64,000 bases of DNA from Gammaproteobacteria bacterium (GTDB lineage Bacteria; Pseudomonadota; Gammaproteobacteria; Pseudomonadales; JAUIET01), in the NCBI GenBank assembly GCA_030431775.1, contig JAUIHW010000002.1:1-64000 (forward strand). The letters are read 5' to 3'. How positions within the stretch are numbered: position 1 is the stretch's first letter; every line of letters starts with the position of its first letter. Positions 17,105-28,317 of this stretch are shown piece after piece. A program made the translations under genes and the position numbers. Under the pieces are notes generated by a model. That model did not search any database, was not told the origin of the DNA, and was given only the letters and a program-made list of their open reading frames with translations.

Positions 17105-20100
17105 TCAGTTCAACTGTCGCCAGCGCACCCGCCCTTCTATCGTGGTGTCGGGAGTGGTCGCTGTACCAATGCCGCCACCGGCCGAGCCAAGGTCCGAGGA
17201 GCCGTAGATAATATAGTCCTTCCCATCACTGCCCTCCGCGTAAGTCGGGTCTGAAATAACCGCATCAATAAAGGATGCTGAGGAAACGCCACCGGCGTAA
17301 TCCGAGTTGTCGATCTCACCATCACCGTTGTGATCGAAGACCTGAACCGGTGGTTGCCCGCCATCAATTCGATCCAAGGCGTAAATCCAGCTGCTACCGC
17401 CCGATTCACAGCGCGTATCGTCAGGCTCCAGCGTCGTGAACACAACGATTTCGCCGCGCAACACCGGCGTGCCCAGGGCGCGTTCGCCTTCACTAGTCGG
17501 GAAGTTAATGTACCAACCATTCTCGCTTGACCAGTCAACCTGATTCTGAGTGGTTTCACGGATACCGTTGACATCCACCGTTACGGACTGGGCCTGGAGG
17601 TCAGTGCGACTGAATGTATCGCGCACATGGTTTTTGGCATCCCCAGGCGTCACCTCGGCACAACTCCTTTCTGCGCCAGACACAGAGCAGATGTCCTTGT
17701 CCCAAACCCCATAGAAGGATTGCTGTGTAGTGGTCTGATTGTCGCTGTCTTCGAGGTATTTGCCGGTACCGAAGTACACCAGGTTGCCGCCAAGGAAGTG
17801 CCGGCTGACCCTTGGAGTGGACTGAATCGGTTGCGCATTTGTGCCATCGCTGGCTTGGAACAGCGGTGCCGGTGAGGCCCCAACCGAATAAGCAGAGCCC
17901 CAGTCGGCGGCGTCCTCAGAACTGATATCGAATTTCCACAGGTTTCCATAAAGGTCGCCTGCATAGACGTAATCTACCGTTAAGTCCGTGTCATTCAATA
18001 TCGGCGCAATGCCCGAAATACCGTTAGGCTCTGCAAGACTGCCAACGCCGGTATCCAGTTTTCGAATCAGCAGACCGGTTTCAATATCAACCACATAGAG
18101 AACTGCATTACCGGTGGTCGACACTGAACCATCGGCAAAGTTCGCGTTATAGCCATTACCGAAAATCGCCACCCATCGGCCGGTATTGCTCCCCCCGGCG
18201 GTGTAGTTCACTTTAACAATGCGCGGATCGCCAAAAGTGAAGCCGAGATCCCGGTCGCCGTTGGCACCCATCGTTCCATCGGGTACGCCGGCTGTGTTGG
18301 TGTCCGTGAATTCCCAGCGAAACAGCTGATTGGCAAAGCCATTGGACTCGGTATTGATATTGCTGGCACTGGTCACATCCAGCGCGTAGTAAGCCTGTCC
18401 GCCGGTACGCAGACCACCCACCAGAACTGTGTGCCAGGCGTTGTTGTAGAAAACATCGGACGACGTCAACTCGCCATCCACATAGGAGCCTGTTGTGAAA
18501 GAGGGTTCGGTCAATTCATGCAGGTCTTCAATCACCGACGGAGGCACAAAGTTGAACAATTCGCTGCCACCGTTTGGATGGTCAAGTCGCGCATCGTAGG
18601 CGTGCAGCATGCCGTCGTTGCCACCGACATAGACAATCGGGTCGCGGGTATTGCGGATACCACCGGCGCAGGAATCGATAATCCCGTCATTGTCCGAGTC
18701 TGTGGCATTGGTGCAAACAAACTCCCGGTGCGTCTGACCTGAGCTTTCCAGGTCATCCGGGAAGAGCACATCAAAGTCGCCACTGGCATCGAAACCGTTG
18801 CCAACGTACTCAGGAGACGAGTGCACCAGGGCACCTACCCTGGAATCAATACGGGTACGAAAACCGCCGCCATTCGACTCTTCATTCGCTTCTGAGCCCC
18901 GGATGTAATTCAGCCTTGCCTGACCGACGGCAACCGAATCTCCATTGCGCAGCGCGGCCTGTTGAGCCGCATCCAAGCCCGACCACTGGAAACGCCGGCC
19001 ACGGCTACCGAGCGCGGAGCTGTTGTCCGCTGTGAACACAATTCGCTGGTCCACGCCACCGGGAAATAAATCATTAACCGTATTCTCCGCCGCTGTGCTC
19101 CAGGCTGGGCTGCACACACTGCCAATCGGTGCTGAATTGCAGGCATTGCTACCGGTACCATCCGAAATCGGCCGGCCCTGCAAGTCACCGGTCCAGTTAT
19201 CGGTAAAGAACCTGGCCTGGTAAACCCCAACGCCCGCTGCAATCGAGGAGCTGTTCAGGTCGACCGACGCGGCTGAAGACTCACGGTCGGCAATGGCATT
19301 GATCACTGACACCAGCGAATTCACCAGTTCGTCCGGCCGACTGGCACTGAAAAACTGCCCGCGACTGTTAATGGCGGCGTGCCACATGTCATCGGCCCTG
19401 CCTTCGTTGATCCACACTCCGGTCCAGCCGTTTTGGGTGGCATTATTTTCATTGATGAAGTTGTTGCCATTCAACAAGGCGTTGTAGGAGGTCTGGTTCA
19501 GGGGGATCTGCCCGGCAATACCGAAGGCAATCGGGTAGGTCACCATATGTTGCCAGTTGGCCGGGTCGTTGAACGGATCCCAGTAGTCGGCAACCGGGTT
19601 GCCTGAGCTGCGCGGGAAGTAGGGAGCGACATTATTGGTGAGTGCACTGAGATCATTCGACCAGTAATGGAACGCAACGTCAGCCAGCGTCAAGGTGCCC
19701 TGGTTGTCCGCATAGATATTATGGTCTGCGGAGTTTGCATCATAGGCTGTTCCATCGGGAAGTGTTTTGTTGTTTTCGTCTCGGTCTATGCCGCCCGGCG
19801 TCCAACCATTCCAGTAGCCGTCTGACAGTAAAATATGCGCATTCAGGCGACAGGAAACTTGCTCAGAGCCGGCCGTGCCGGGCTCCTCGGAATATGGACT
19901 ATTGGTACCGGTGGTTTCAAAGTAGCGCCCGGCGGTATCCGTCGCGGCTCGCAGCGGCGTACCACCATTATTTCTGATATTGAACAGCCAGTTGTAGAAG
20001 TTGGTTCGTTCCGCGGCGTCAAAGGCCGCCACATGACCGGGGCCGCTGGCGTTGTTCCAGCCGGGATTACCCGAGCGAATGGTCTGCCGGTTCAAAGTCT

Positions 20101-20884
20101 GGCGGCCCACGCGAATCGCCGAGGAGATGTTTTCCGGAGCCAGAGCACGGCTCAATACGGTTTTTCCGGCAATGAATCGATAGGAGTAATACTGATACCA
20201 GTTAGCAAAATTGGTACGCTCATCAGTGGACACAGCCCAACCGAATTCTGGCCGTGGGCGGGCAGGCCCCGAGGTGGCGCTAACATTGACTCGCTCGTAA
20301 CAGTCGTTATCAAAATCGGTCCCATCACAGCCCGGCAATGCGTCATTACGATTGAAATAATACGCCTGCTCAAAGTTTGGGCCAGAGTAGCGTGGCCCCC
20401 AACCACCTACGTTGCTGGGGTTCCATACCGGCCGAAAATTGCTTGCCAGATTCACCGAGGCTGGACGCCAGTTGCCACCATCCTGGCCAAAATTGTAGAT
20501 GTTCGTTAAAGCGTTGTTGAAATTGGCCTCGCCCAACGATGAGCCGTCAGCTGCAAGCCCCGGGCGATAATCAATATTCGGGTCGTAGTACATCTTGTTA
20601 TAAAAGACCGATTTGGTCGCGGCGCGATTGGCATTGTTCGCCGCAAAATCGCCAAACTGGATGATATCCGGCAAATAGCCCCACAACATACTGCCCGAAT
20701 CATCAAAGGTAATCGCCAGATTGGGCGACACGCTTTCCACCAAAAACAGAGGAATATCACTCAGTGCCAGAGTACTGCTTTGCGAGTACGATGGGCTTGA
20801 GCCGGCGCACAGCACAGCGCTTGCCAACAGCAGTTGCGGAAACAGGGAACGATTAGACTTGCGAGAGCGATCAATCAGTGTCAT
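17105..20884 (-). CDS. pilY1: type IV pilus tip-associated protein PilY1
   Basis: A 1259-residue exported protein. A signal peptide (LLLASAVLCAGSSPSYSQ) is followed by a von Willebrand A-like segment with a MIDAS-type motif at ~61-66 (DDSGSM). The C-terminal half is the PilC/PilY1 beta-propeller, with VYVGGNDGMLHAYD and VYAGDLYGNLWKFD repeats. A calcium-loop-like DHNGDGEID lies near the C-terminus, and a second acidic loop (DSDNDGIIDS) sits ahead of the propeller. In Pseudomonas, PilY1 sits at the pilus tip, promotes extension, binds calcium and takes part in surface sensing. It lies 16 bp after pilX and 33 bp before the PilY2-like gene. Confidence 0.93.
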   Translation of the reverse strand: MTLIDRSRKSNRSLFPQLLLASAVLCAGSSPSYSQSSTLALSDIPLFLVESVSPNLAITFDDSGSMLWGYLPDIIQFGDFAANNANRAATKSVFYNKMYYDPNIDYRPGLAADGSSLGEANFNNALTNIYNFGQDGGNWRPASVNLASNFRPVWNPSNVGGWGPRYSGPNFEQAYYFNRNDALPGCDGTDFDNDCYERVNVSATSGPARPRPEFGWAVSTDERTNFANWYQYYSYRFIAGKTVLSRALAPENISSAIRVGRQTLNRQTIRSGNPGWNNASGPGHVAAFDAAERTNFYNWLFNIRNNGGTPLRAATDTAGRYFETTGTNSPYSEEPGTAGSEQVSCRLNAHILLSDGYWNGWTPGGIDRDENNKTLPDGTAYDANSADHNIYADNQGTLTLADVAFHYWSNDLSALTNNVAPYFPRSSGNPVADYWDPFNDPANWQHMVTYPIAFGIAGQIPLNQTSYNALLNGNNFINENNATQNGWTGVWINEGRADDMWHAAINSRGQFFSASRPDELVNSLVSVINAIADRESSAASVDLNSSSIAAGVGVYQARFFTDNWTGDLQGRPISDGTGSNACNSAPIGSVCSPAWSTAAENTVNDLFPGGVDQRIVFTADNSSALGSRGRRFQWSGLDAAQQAALRNGDSVAVGQARLNYIRGSEANEESNGGGFRTRIDSRVGALVHSSPEYVGNGFDASGDFDVLFPDDLESSGQTHREFVCTNATDSDNDGIIDSCAGGIRNTRDPIVYVGGNDGMLHAYDARLDHPNGGSELFNFVPPSVIEDLHELTEPSFTTGSYVDGELTSSDVFYNNAWHTVLVGGLRTGGQAYYALDVTSASNINTESNGFANQLFRWEFTDTNTAGVPDGTMGANGDRDLGFTFGDPRIVKVNYTAGGSNTGRWVAIFGNGYNANFADGSVSTTGNAVLYVVDIETGLLIRKLDTGVGSLAEPNGISGIAPILNDTDLTVDYVYAGDLYGNLWKFDISSEDAADWGSAYSVGASPAPLFQASDGTNAQPIQSTPRVSRHFLGGNLVYFGTGKYLEDSDNQTTTQQSFYGVWDKDICSVSGAERSCAEVTPGDAKNHVRDTFSRTDLQAQSVTVDVNGIRETTQNQVDWSSENGWYINFPTSEGERALGTPVLRGEIVVFTTLEPDDTRCESGGSSWIYALDRIDGGQPPVQVFDHNGDGEIDNSDYAGGVSSASFIDAVISDPTYAEGSDGKDYIIYGSSDLGSAGGGIGTATTPDTTIEGRVRWRQLN

Positions 20885-20900
20885 GGCTTTTCCTCTCTAC

Positions 20901-21494
20901 CTACTTGTAGCGCGCGAACAGCACGCTTTGCACGGTACTTTCGGTGGTTTGTTCAGCGCCAAAACCTTTTACAGTGACACTGTACATCTCAGCACCGATG
21001 CGTTTGCTGCGTGATTCAAAACTGAGGTCGTCTGGGGCCAGACCAATATGCTCTCGCACACAAACCGGCGCGACGGAGACGGCTCCACGCCCGAGGGCAT
21101 CGGCATCAGCCGATACGGCCCAGTCCATTTCCAAACCAAGGCCAGCCCATACGGCAGGGTCATCCCACCAAAACTCGAAACCACCGCCCATAGCGGCTTC
21201 CGCTTCACCCTGCTCATAATAGTCCGCTTCACTCAGCGCCGGGTTGGTGGTAGCCACATCGAGCTCGCAGGCTGCCAGACCGGACTCCGCGGCCTGAAAT
21301 GACACGTTCTCATCGCGCATATTGCTGATCATGCGCTCCTCCATGGTCAGCGTTGTCATACTGCTGGTACCAATGACGGTCATCGCTAACAGAACCAGCA
21401 GGGCAACGATCAAAGTTGCCCCGCGTTGCTGACCCATAACCACTGGGGCAAAGGCCGCGCCATGAAAGGCAGTGTGTTGTCTGTTCACCCTCAT
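20901..21494 (-). CDS. pilX: type IV pilus assembly protein PilX
   Basis: A 197-residue minor pilin-like protein. The N-terminus MGQQRGATLIVALLVLLAMTV has the PilX pattern, with a hydrophobic helix but no typical GFTLxE site, followed by MRDENVSFQAAESGL, which is highly characteristic of PilX. I chose the ATG at 21492-21494 because it overlaps the pilW stop as ATGA, the usual arrangement for coupled translation. A downstream in-frame ATG (MGQQRG) is also possible. PilX acts with PilV, PilW and PilE in the minor pilin tip complex. Confidence 0.85.
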   Translation of the reverse strand: MRVNRQHTAFHGAAFAPVVMGQQRGATLIVALLVLLAMTVIGTSSMTTLTMEERMISNMRDENVSFQAAESGLAACELDVATTNPALSEADYYEQGEAEAAMGGGFEFWWDDPAVWAGLGLEMDWAVSADADALGRGAVSVAPVCVREHIGLAPDDLSFESRSKRIGAEMYSVTVKGFGAEQTTESTVQSVLFARYK

Positions 21495-22381
21495 AAGCTC
21501 GCATTCCAATTCTGGTTACGCAGGCGGATAGTCTGCGCAAATTGCTGGCGCGCTCGACCATCGACATACTCCGGAGAGGTGTAGTCGAGCAAGTCGTAGC
21601 TGATACCGGGGCCAGCCGCGGATAAGGGCTCAGTGTCAGAAGCCGACACCAACGCGACTTTAACTGAGCTGACAAAACGCCATTCACCAGCACCCACGTC
21701 ATCGGCGTTCACCCAACGACTGACCTGCGCAGAGTCGAATTCGTCCCCGGCCGCTGCGGATACGCCCGGATTCAGCCCGTACATTACCTGCATTTCTTCT
21801 ATACCCTGCACCAGCACCGCATTCTGCACACTGGTGCCGTCGTCGCTGCGGCAGCGAAAATCGTTTTGCGCATCAATAAAGAAACTGAACTGCGCCCAGA
21901 CATCCGCGTCGATGGGGCGCCCCTGGCAATCCGTCACTGAGCCATCCGCCATGCCTTGCAGTCGAACGTGGACTGCATCGGAATCCGCTTTCGCCGCCAC
22001 TACACCGCTGCCGCCGTTTTCCCCCCAGACCACGGCCTGCTCTTCAAAGCTGGCAAAGTCGAGATTCTCCGGCATTTTTGCGCTGCGCCAAGTGTTATCA
22101 ACAAGGCTGATATCGGGCAGACCGTCCGGGGGAATCAGCTCACTGGGGTAGCCAGCCATGCGAACACTGCGAGTCATGAACAGAAATGCGAAGCGGGCAT
22201 TTTCCTGCATGCGTGCCTGAGCCTGAACAATATTGGAGCTTTGCCGGCTGCCGAGAAATGACTGCACGACGGCCGCCATCAGAAACACCGACAGCCCCAT
22301 CGCAATCAAGAGCTCAACCAGCGTTACGCCAGCCTGAGCGTGCGCCTGTTGTGAGTTGGATACTGGTTTTCTTGCTCGCAT
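21491..22381 (-). CDS. pilW: type IV pilus assembly protein PilW
   Basis: A 296-residue minor pilin. The leader ends AQAG before VTLVELLIAMGLS, giving a prepilin site with E5. FLGSRQSSNIVQAQARMQENARFAF follows, which is the PilW family signature region. It overlaps pilX by 4 bp and lies 13 bp after pilV. It belongs to the tip-associated minor pilin complex. Confidence 0.9.
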   Translation of the reverse strand: MRARKPVSNSQQAHAQAGVTLVELLIAMGLSVFLMAAVVQSFLGSRQSSNIVQAQARMQENARFAFLFMTRSVRMAGYPSELIPPDGLPDISLVDNTWRSAKMPENLDFASFEEQAVVWGENGGSGVVAAKADSDAVHVRLQGMADGSVTDCQGRPIDADVWAQFSFFIDAQNDFRCRSDDGTSVQNAVLVQGIEEMQVMYGLNPGVSAAAGDEFDSAQVSRWVNADDVGAGEWRFVSSVKVALVSASDTEPLSAAGPGISYDLLDYTSPEYVDGRARQQFAQTIRLRNQNWNASL

Positions 22382-22394
22382 GCTGGCCCGGCTC

Positions 22395-22913
22395 CTAAGG
22401 GTTGGGATTGCGAATTTGGACGTTGATGATCAGACACGCCAGATCATTTTCGTCATTCGGGTCACAATCCTGCCCGGCGGCTCCATTGCGACGTTCGTCC
22501 CACATCATCTGAATGGTCCAAAGCCCTGCCAGCGGTTGAGAGATGATGGCATCTCCGGCGGGTAAGGCATTTTGCACCCAGTTCAGCCATTCATTAAGAT
22601 CCGCCGCGGCAATTTCCGCCGAGTCACAATCGGCTCCGGCCCCGCCACACCCTGGATCCGCAGGTGCTGCGCCGCCGTCGAACTCGTATTCCCCATCCTG
22701 TACCGCCGCCCGGTTGGCTCGCATACGCTCTGCCATATCATTGGCCAACAGATCAGCCTGGGTCCGAAAGTAGGTGTTCTGGGTTCCCTGCAAACTGCTC
22801 GATTGCAGAGCCGCCAGCCCCAGAAAACCCACGGCCAGGATAATCAGCGAAACCAGAATCTCGATGAGAGTAAAGCCCTGCTGCCCCCGCCTGCGTAGCA
22901 TCAGCAATTCCAT
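22395..22913 (-). CDS. pilV: type IV pilus modification/minor pilin protein PilV
   Basis: A 172-residue pseudopilin. The leader MELLMLRRRGQQG is cleaved before FTLIEILVSLIILAVGFLG, and LQSSSLQGTQNTYFRTQADLLANDM is typical of PilV. The ATG at 22911-22913 overlaps the fimT stop by one base (TAATG), which I preferred over longer in-frame starts running into fimT. It is a component of the minor pilin complex. Confidence 0.88.
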   Translation of the reverse strand: MELLMLRRRGQQGFTLIEILVSLIILAVGFLGLAALQSSSLQGTQNTYFRTQADLLANDMAERMRANRAAVQDGEYEFDGGAAPADPGCGGAGADCDSAEIAAADLNEWLNWVQNALPAGDAIISQPLAGLWTIQMMWDERRNGAAGQDCDPNDENDLACLIINVQIRNPNP

Positions 22914-23458
22914 TAGCAACCACCTATGGTTTCTGAAGAACGAGTGATCGCACCGGTCACTGCGATACTCAATGTGCGACCGGTTGTCTCCTGGTCCGGG
23001 TGGCACATACTGTAATCACCGGCACCGGCTGTTGCCTGCCCGATGCGATTGAAGGTAATTGCCGTGGCAGCCGCTGCGTAAGTAGTGACCCGATTCTCGG
23101 CGTACTGGACCTGCAGGATCTGCTCGCCGCCATCCAGTGCACTGTCGCCGTCCGTATCGGCAAATACTATCCAGCCATCCTGCCAGTCATTGTTGCCGGC
23201 ACAAGCAGCCTGGTCTGCACTGCTGCACACACTGACAGGAGACTTGCGTTTCAGGGCTTCACTGCGAGCATACTGTAAACTGCTCACCAGGCTGTCGCGT
23301 ACGCCGCTGACCTGACTGCGGGCGATGGCGCCATTGAAGCTGGGAGCCGCCAGAGTCGCGAGTATGGATATAACAACCAGCACGATCAAAAGCTCCATCA
23401 GAGTCACGCCAGCCTGACGGCGATCGCTAACGGCTGATTGTTTTGTGTTCAATATCAT
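22913..23458 (-). CDS. fimT: type IV pilus pseudopilin FimT/FimU (GspH domain)
   Basis: A 181-residue pseudopilin with leader ending RRQAG and mature start VTLMELLIVLVVISILATLAA. The GspH/FimT core is recognisable from SLVSSLQYARSEALKRKSPVSVC. It heads the minor pilin operon and is the first gene after ispH on the same strand. The start is uncertain: ATG 23458 gives an ordinary 21-residue leader, while a GTG at 23503 is in frame. FimT-like pseudopilins have also been linked to DNA binding during natural transformation in some gammaproteobacteria. Confidence 0.83.
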   Translation of the reverse strand: MILNTKQSAVSDRRQAGVTLMELLIVLVVISILATLAAPSFNGAIARSQVSGVRDSLVSSLQYARSEALKRKSPVSVCSSADQAACAGNNDWQDGWIVFADTDGDSALDGGEQILQVQYAENRVTTYAAAATAITFNRIGQATAGAGDYSMCHPDQETTGRTLSIAVTGAITRSSETIGGC

Positions 23459-23603
23459 TGCTGTGCCCGGTTTGTCTGTTCGCGCACTATTGGTCGCCAA
23501 CACCTACAACCATAGCGCTATCGCAACTGCGCTTTAAGTGTAGAAGGACCGGAGGGTTAAAAGCGGGATAAATGGTCGGAACTATTACCGAGCTGCTCGG
23601 GAA

Positions 23604-24572
23604 TCAACCACCATCACTGGCAATACGTAACTCCCTTGGCATGGAAAACGTGACATTTTCCGGCTGCCCCGGCAGCTCTTGCGCCGGCTTAGCGCCGAGT
23701 GCCTCTATATGCCGCACGACCTGTTGGACCAGCACTTCCGGCGCAGAGGCACCGGCCGTTACGCCCACCGAGGCAACCCCCTTCAACCACTCCGGGTTTA
23801 TGTCCTCAGTCGTATCGATCAAGTAGGCCACACTGCCACGACGTTCTGCCAGTTCGCGCAATCGATTGGAATTTGAACTGTTTGGAGAGCCCACAACCAG
23901 CACCACATCACTGCATTCAGCCAGTTTCTTCACGGCGTCCTGACGATTTTGCGTGGCGTAACAGATGTCGTCTTTCCTGGGCCCGCTGATTGCGGGGAAG
24001 CGCTCTCTGAGTGCATCAATGACCAACGCAGTATCGTCCATGGACAACGTGGTTTGGGTAACATAACTGAGCTTGTCAGCGAACTTCACCTCCAGCCGCT
24101 GAGCCTGTTCGACATCTTCGACCAGGTAAATTTCTCCGCCATTACTGCGGTCATACTGTCCCATCGTTCCTTCCACTTCGGGGTGCCCACGGTGGCCAAT
24201 CAGCACACACTCCTGGCCCTGCTGACTGTAGCGTGCAACTTCCATGTGCACTTTGGTTACCAACGGACAGGTCGCATCAAACACTCGCAAACCTCGCGCG
24301 GCTGCCTCCTGGCGCACCGCCTGTGAAACGCCGTGCGCGCTGAAAATAACAATGCATTCATCCGGCACTTCGATCAGCTCATCCACAAAAACAGCACCTC
24401 GAATCCGTAGGTCTTCCACCACCGTTTTGTTGTGAACCACTTCGTGGCGGACATAAATCGGTGCACCAAACAGCTCGAGTGCACGGTTAACAATCTCGAT
24501 AGCCCGATCCACACCGGCACAGAAGCCGCGCGGATTGGCCAGATGCAAACTCATTGTGGGCATTGTCGTCAT
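23604..24572 (-). CDS. ispH: 4-hydroxy-3-methylbut-2-enyl diphosphate reductase IspH
   Basis: The last enzyme of the methylerythritol phosphate pathway, an iron-sulfur reductase producing IPP and DMAPP. Cluster cysteines are visible in PRGFCAGV (~C18), DATCPLV (~C102) and DDICYAT. The active-site glutamate lies in [11 protein letters not shown] and the substrate contacts in NSSNSNRL. At 322 residues it matches the family. The ATG at 24570-24572 overlaps the fkpB stop (ATGA); ATGs three and six codons later are also possible, the last giving the E. coli-like N-terminus. It ends the ileS-lspA-fkpB-ispH run. Confidence 0.96.
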   Translation of the reverse strand: MTTMPTMSLHLANPRGFCAGVDRAIEIVNRALELFGAPIYVRHEVVHNKTVVEDLRIRGAVFVDELIEVPDECIVIFSAHGVSQAVRQEAAARGLRVFDATCPLVTKVHMEVARYSQQGQECVLIGHRGHPEVEGTMGQYDRSNGGEIYLVEDVEQAQRLEVKFADKLSYVTQTTLSMDDTALVIDALRERFPAISGPRKDDICYATQNRQDAVKKLAECSDVVLVVGSPNSSNSNRLRELAERRGSVAYLIDTTEDINPEWLKGVASVGVTAGASAPEVLVQQVVRHIEALGAKPAQELPGQPENVTFSMPRELRIASDGG

Positions 24573-25018
24573 GTGCCTTGCTCAACCGAGTGAATACAAA
24601 CTTCAAACAAAACGGGGCGACCCGCAAGTGGATGATTGAAATCCACGGTAACCATATCACCATCGACGGACCGCACAACGCCCGGCTTTTCGCCCTCGGC
24701 ATCCGCAAATGAGATTACGAGGCCGGGCTCCAGTTCAAGCTCCTTAAAGCGATGACGCGGAAAACGTAATTCGCGATCCTCTTGCCATTCCCCAAAGGCC
24801 TGGTCAGCGGCTAACTCGATCACTTGTCGATCACCTGCAGACAATCCCAACAGGCTTTGCTCAAAACCGGGCAACAAGCTGCCGTCACCATAACGAAAGC
24901 GACAAGGCGCAGCGTCCAAATTGGAATCAATTTCTGAACCATCCTGCAGTCGCAGTGCGAAGTTCAGCATGACAGTACTGTCTTTCGTGATTCGCCCAGA
25001 GTCACTACTGCTTACCAT
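24569..25018 (-). CDS. fkpB: FKBP-type peptidyl-prolyl isomerase FkpB (SlpA)
   Basis: A 149-residue FKBP-type prolyl isomerase. It starts [20 protein letters not shown] and contains [27 protein letters not shown] and the IF-domain insert typical of SlpA ([17 protein letters not shown]). The ATG at 25016-25018 lies inside the end of lspA (14-bp overlap) with GGGGAG five bases upstream, which fixes the start. The lspA-fkpB-ispH order is the same as in E. coli. Confidence 0.93.
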   Translation of the reverse strand: MVSSSDSGRITKDSTVMLNFALRLQDGSEIDSNLDAAPCRFRYGDGSLLPGFEQSLLGLSAGDRQVIELAADQAFGEWQEDRELRFPRHRFKELELEPGLVISFADAEGEKPGVVRSVDGDMVTVDFNHPLAGRPVLFEVCIHSVEQGT

Positions 25019-25514
25019 CGTGCTCCCCAAAAAACATATCCAGCAGCATGACTGCCGCGCCCGCGGTGATCGCAGAGTCTGCAATGTTGAAGGCCGGAAA
25101 GTACCAGTTGTTGTAATGCACGGAAATGAAGTCAACGACGTAACCCAGAGTTACTCGATCATACAGATTACCGACAGCACCGCCCAGGATCAGCGCCAGG
25201 CTGAGCGCAAGCCATTTTTCCCGCGGCTGCAAGCGGCCAAGCCAGACAACCAATACAACGCTGACGATCGCTGAAACGGCCGTAAAAAACCAACGTTGCC
25301 ATCCGCCAGCATCGCTGAGGAAGCTGAACGCCGCACCGGTATTGTGCAGCAACGTGAAGTTGAGCATCGGCAATATCTCCACGGGCCGTGCATACACAAG
25401 CTCACTACTTGCCAGGCTTTTCGTCCAAAGATCCAGCACCAATACCAGCAGGCTCAGCGCCAGCCAGCGCAAATTGCGCACCGTAAAAGACGCGCCAGAA
25501 GAAGCATCAGGCAT
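25005..25514 (-). CDS. lspA: lipoprotein signal peptidase LspA
   Basis: A 169-residue inner membrane aspartyl protease (signal peptidase II) with four hydrophobic segments. The two catalytic aspartates are in [15 protein letters not shown] and [11 protein letters not shown]. It removes signal peptides from diacylglyceryl prolipoproteins. The start ATG at 25512-25514 overlaps the ileS stop by 8 bp; longer in-frame starts run far into ileS. Confidence 0.94.
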   Translation of the reverse strand: MPDASSGASFTVRNLRWLALSLLVLVLDLWTKSLASSELVYARPVEILPMLNFTLLHNTGAAFSFLSDAGGWQRWFFTAVSAIVSVVLVVWLGRLQPREKWLALSLALILGGAVGNLYDRVTLGYVVDFISVHYNNWYFPAFNIADSAITAGAAVMLLDMFFGEHDGKQ

Positions 25515-28317
25515 ACAATCTTCGCTCACCATCACCATAGACATTATCGACGCAACGTTTGCACAGCGTTGCATGGGCTGAATCGCAGCCGACGTCCTGT
25601 CGATGATGCCAGCAGCGTTCGCATTTTTCAGCAGCACTCGCCGATACCTGTATCTTTAGGCCTTCGATATCGGTGGGCTCCAGTGTGTCGGGGGCCTTAG
25701 CCAGTGCCTCAACCCGCGCACTTGAACTGATCAGAACAAAACGTAATTCATCAGCCAAGCCGTCAAGCACTGTTCGCAGCTCCGAGTCACAATACAACAC
25801 CACATCGCAACTTAAGGAAGCACCCACCGAGTTAAGGCTGCGCTGTTTCTCCATTTCCTTGTTCACCGCCGCCTTTACCCGTTGTACGGTTGGCCAGTAC
25901 TCCGAGTCGCCGGCCACGACTTGAGGCAGCTGAAACCAGGTCTCCAGAAAAACGCTGTCAGAGCGTTCACCGGGCATTTGTGACCAGGCTTCATCAGCGG
26001 TAAAACTGAGAATGGGTGCAATCCAGCGAACCATTGCCTCTGCGACGTAATAGAGCGCGGTTTGCGCTGATCGCCGGCCCAGCGAATCAACGGCCATGGT
26101 GTATTGACGGTCCTTGATTATATCCAGATAAAAGCCACCCAAGTCAGCAACACAGAAATTGTGGAGCTTCTGATAGATCTGATGGAACTGATAGCGTTGA
26201 TAGGCTTCTGCGGTTTCCTGCTGCAGCTCGCCCGCACGCTGCACCACCCAACGATCCAAGGCCACCATATCAGCCACATTGACACTGTGCAGCGCGGGAT
26301 CGAAGCCAGACAGATTCGCCAACAAAAAACGCAAAGTGTTTCGAATACGCCGGTAGGAGTCGGCCGTGCGCTTGAATATTTCATCCGATACCGCCATTTC
26401 ATCGCGGTAATCGGTCGCAGCAACCCACAACCGCAAAACGTCAGCCCCCAGGGTTTTCATCACCTGCTGCGGTGCAATGACATTGCCGAGCGACTTCGAC
26501 ATCTTGCGGCCTTGCGCGTCCACGGTAAAACCGTGCGTCATGGCTGCTTTGTAAGGTGCCGCCCCGGTCATGGCGACGCTGGTCAACAAGGAAGACTGAA
26601 ACCAGCCGCGATGCTGGTCGGAACCTTCCAGATAGAGGTCGGCCGGAGCGCTCAAGTCCGGGTTTGCAACCAGCACGCAATAGTGCGAAGCACCAGAGTC
26701 AAACCAGACATCAAGAGTGTCCTGAACTTTTTCATAGTGCGCCGCGTCCTCGCCCAACAACGCTTCCGCATCAAGTTCAAACCAAGCTTCAATTCCTTTT
26801 TCAGAAACCAACTCAGCAACCCGTTCAATCAAGTGTTCGGTATCCGGGTGCAGGTCCGCACTCTGCTTGTGTACGAATAATGGTATTGGCACGCCCCAGG
26901 TACGCTGCCGTGATATGCACCAGTCCGGACGGTTTTCCAGCATCGCGGTAATCCGGGCCTTACCCCAGCCCGGCAACCAATCCACCTGATCCAACACCTG
27001 CATGGTCTTGGGAAGGAGCTTGCCCGACTGCATACTGACAAACCATTGGGGGGTGGCACGAAATATCAATGGAGTTTTATGACGCCAGCAATGTGGATAG
27101 CTGTGCTCGATCGTCTCATGAAAGAACAGACGCCCAGTTTCCGTGAGCTTGTCCACTACCGCCGCATTGGCTTTCATCACATGGAGACCGGCAAAAAACT
27201 CGGTGTCGTCATTAAATACGCCATTATTGCCAACCGGGTTGATGATCTCGATCGAGTACTTCTGGCACACAGCAAAGTCATCCGCACCGTGCCCCGGTGC
27301 TGTATGCACGGCGCCAGTTCCCGAATCTGTGGTTACGTGATCGCCCAATATGAGCAATGATGTTCTGGCATAAAAAGGATGCTCAAGCTCAAGTCCTTCA
27401 AGCTCGCTACCTTTCACCGTAGCAAGCACCTGATAGTTTTCTATTCCCGCGCGTTTAAAAACCTCGTCCACCAGCTTGGCGGCCACGACCGCAATACAGT
27501 CTGCCTCAGCACGTCGGTGCCGCACCGCGGCATAATTGATGTCCGGGTGCACAGCGACCGCCTGATTGGCCGGCAAAGTCCAGGGAGTCGTCGTCCAGAT
27601 GAGCACACTGGCCGAACCGACGTCGTCAGCCGACAGGGAAAATTTCGCTAACAATGCGCGCGGATCCAGCGCATCAAAGTAAACATCGATCGCTGGTGAC
27701 TGCTTGGCTTGGTATTCAACTTCGGCCTCCGCCAGCGCGGAACCGCAATCTGTACACCAATGCACGGGTTTGAAACCCTTTTGCACATGACCATTCGCAA
27801 TAATCCTGCCGAGCGCACGAATCTGATCGGCCTCGTAATTGAAACTCATGGTCAGATAGGGTCTGGCCCAATCGCCGAATACCCCTAAACGCTGGAAATC
27901 CTGGCTTTGCTTGTTGACCTGTGACTGGGCATACTCGCGACATTTGCGCCGGAACTCGCCGGCATCCACTTTGGTGCCTGGTTTGCCTACCTTTTTTTCC
28001 ACATTCAGTTCAATCGGCAGACCATGGCAATCCCAGCCTGGGACATAAGGTGCATCATAACCGTCCATGAAGCGCGACTTGACAATGATGTCTTTCAAAA
28101 TTTTATTGACAGCGTGCCCAATGTGAATATCGCCGTTGGCATAGGGCGGGCCGTCGTGCAGGATAAACTTGGGTCGTCCTGCAGCTGCGGCACGCATGCG
28201 CTCATACAGGCCCATTTCTTGCCAGCGCTTTAACAATTCCGGCTCGCGGTTGGCCAGATTGGCCTTCATCGGAAACCCGGTATTTGGAAGGTTCAGGGTG
28301 GACTTGTAATCACTCAT
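25507..28317 (-). CDS. ileS: isoleucyl-tRNA synthetase
   Basis: A 936-residue class I aminoacyl-tRNA synthetase. The HIGH motif is in [16 protein letters not shown] near residue 60 and the KMSKS motif in [10 protein letters not shown]. The editing CP1 domain is present ([13 protein letters not shown] and [15 protein letters not shown]). The C-terminal zinc finger is intact (CERCWHH and CKRCVDNV). The ATG follows directly after the ribF stop (TAAATG, no gap), and the 3' end overlaps lspA. Confidence 0.97.
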   Translation of the reverse strand: MSDYKSTLNLPNTGFPMKANLANREPELLKRWQEMGLYERMRAAAAGRPKFILHDGPPYANGDIHIGHAVNKILKDIIVKSRFMDGYDAPYVPGWDCHGLPIELNVEKKVGKPGTKVDAGEFRRKCREYAQSQVNKQSQDFQRLGVFGDWARPYLTMSFNYEADQIRALGRIIANGHVQKGFKPVHWCTDCGSALAEAEVEYQAKQSPAIDVYFDALDPRALLAKFSLSADDVGSASVLIWTTTPWTLPANQAVAVHPDINYAAVRHRRAEADCIAVVAAKLVDEVFKRAGIENYQVLATVKGSELEGLELEHPFYARTSLLILGDHVTTDSGTGAVHTAPGHGADDFAVCQKYSIEIINPVGNNGVFNDDTEFFAGLHVMKANAAVVDKLTETGRLFFHETIEHSYPHCWRHKTPLIFRATPQWFVSMQSGKLLPKTMQVLDQVDWLPGWGKARITAMLENRPDWCISRQRTWGVPIPLFVHKQSADLHPDTEHLIERVAELVSEKGIEAWFELDAEALLGEDAAHYEKVQDTLDVWFDSGASHYCVLVANPDLSAPADLYLEGSDQHRGWFQSSLLTSVAMTGAAPYKAAMTHGFTVDAQGRKMSKSLGNVIAPQQVMKTLGADVLRLWVAATDYRDEMAVSDEIFKRTADSYRRIRNTLRFLLANLSGFDPALHSVNVADMVALDRWVVQRAGELQQETAEAYQRYQFHQIYQKLHNFCVADLGGFYLDIIKDRQYTMAVDSLGRRSAQTALYYVAEAMVRWIAPILSFTADEAWSQMPGERSDSVFLETWFQLPQVVAGDSEYWPTVQRVKAAVNKEMEKQRSLNSVGASLSCDVVLYCDSELRTVLDGLADELRFVLISSSARVEALAKAPDTLEPTDIEGLKIQVSASAAEKCERCWHHRQDVGCDSAHATLCKRCVDNVYGDGERRLYA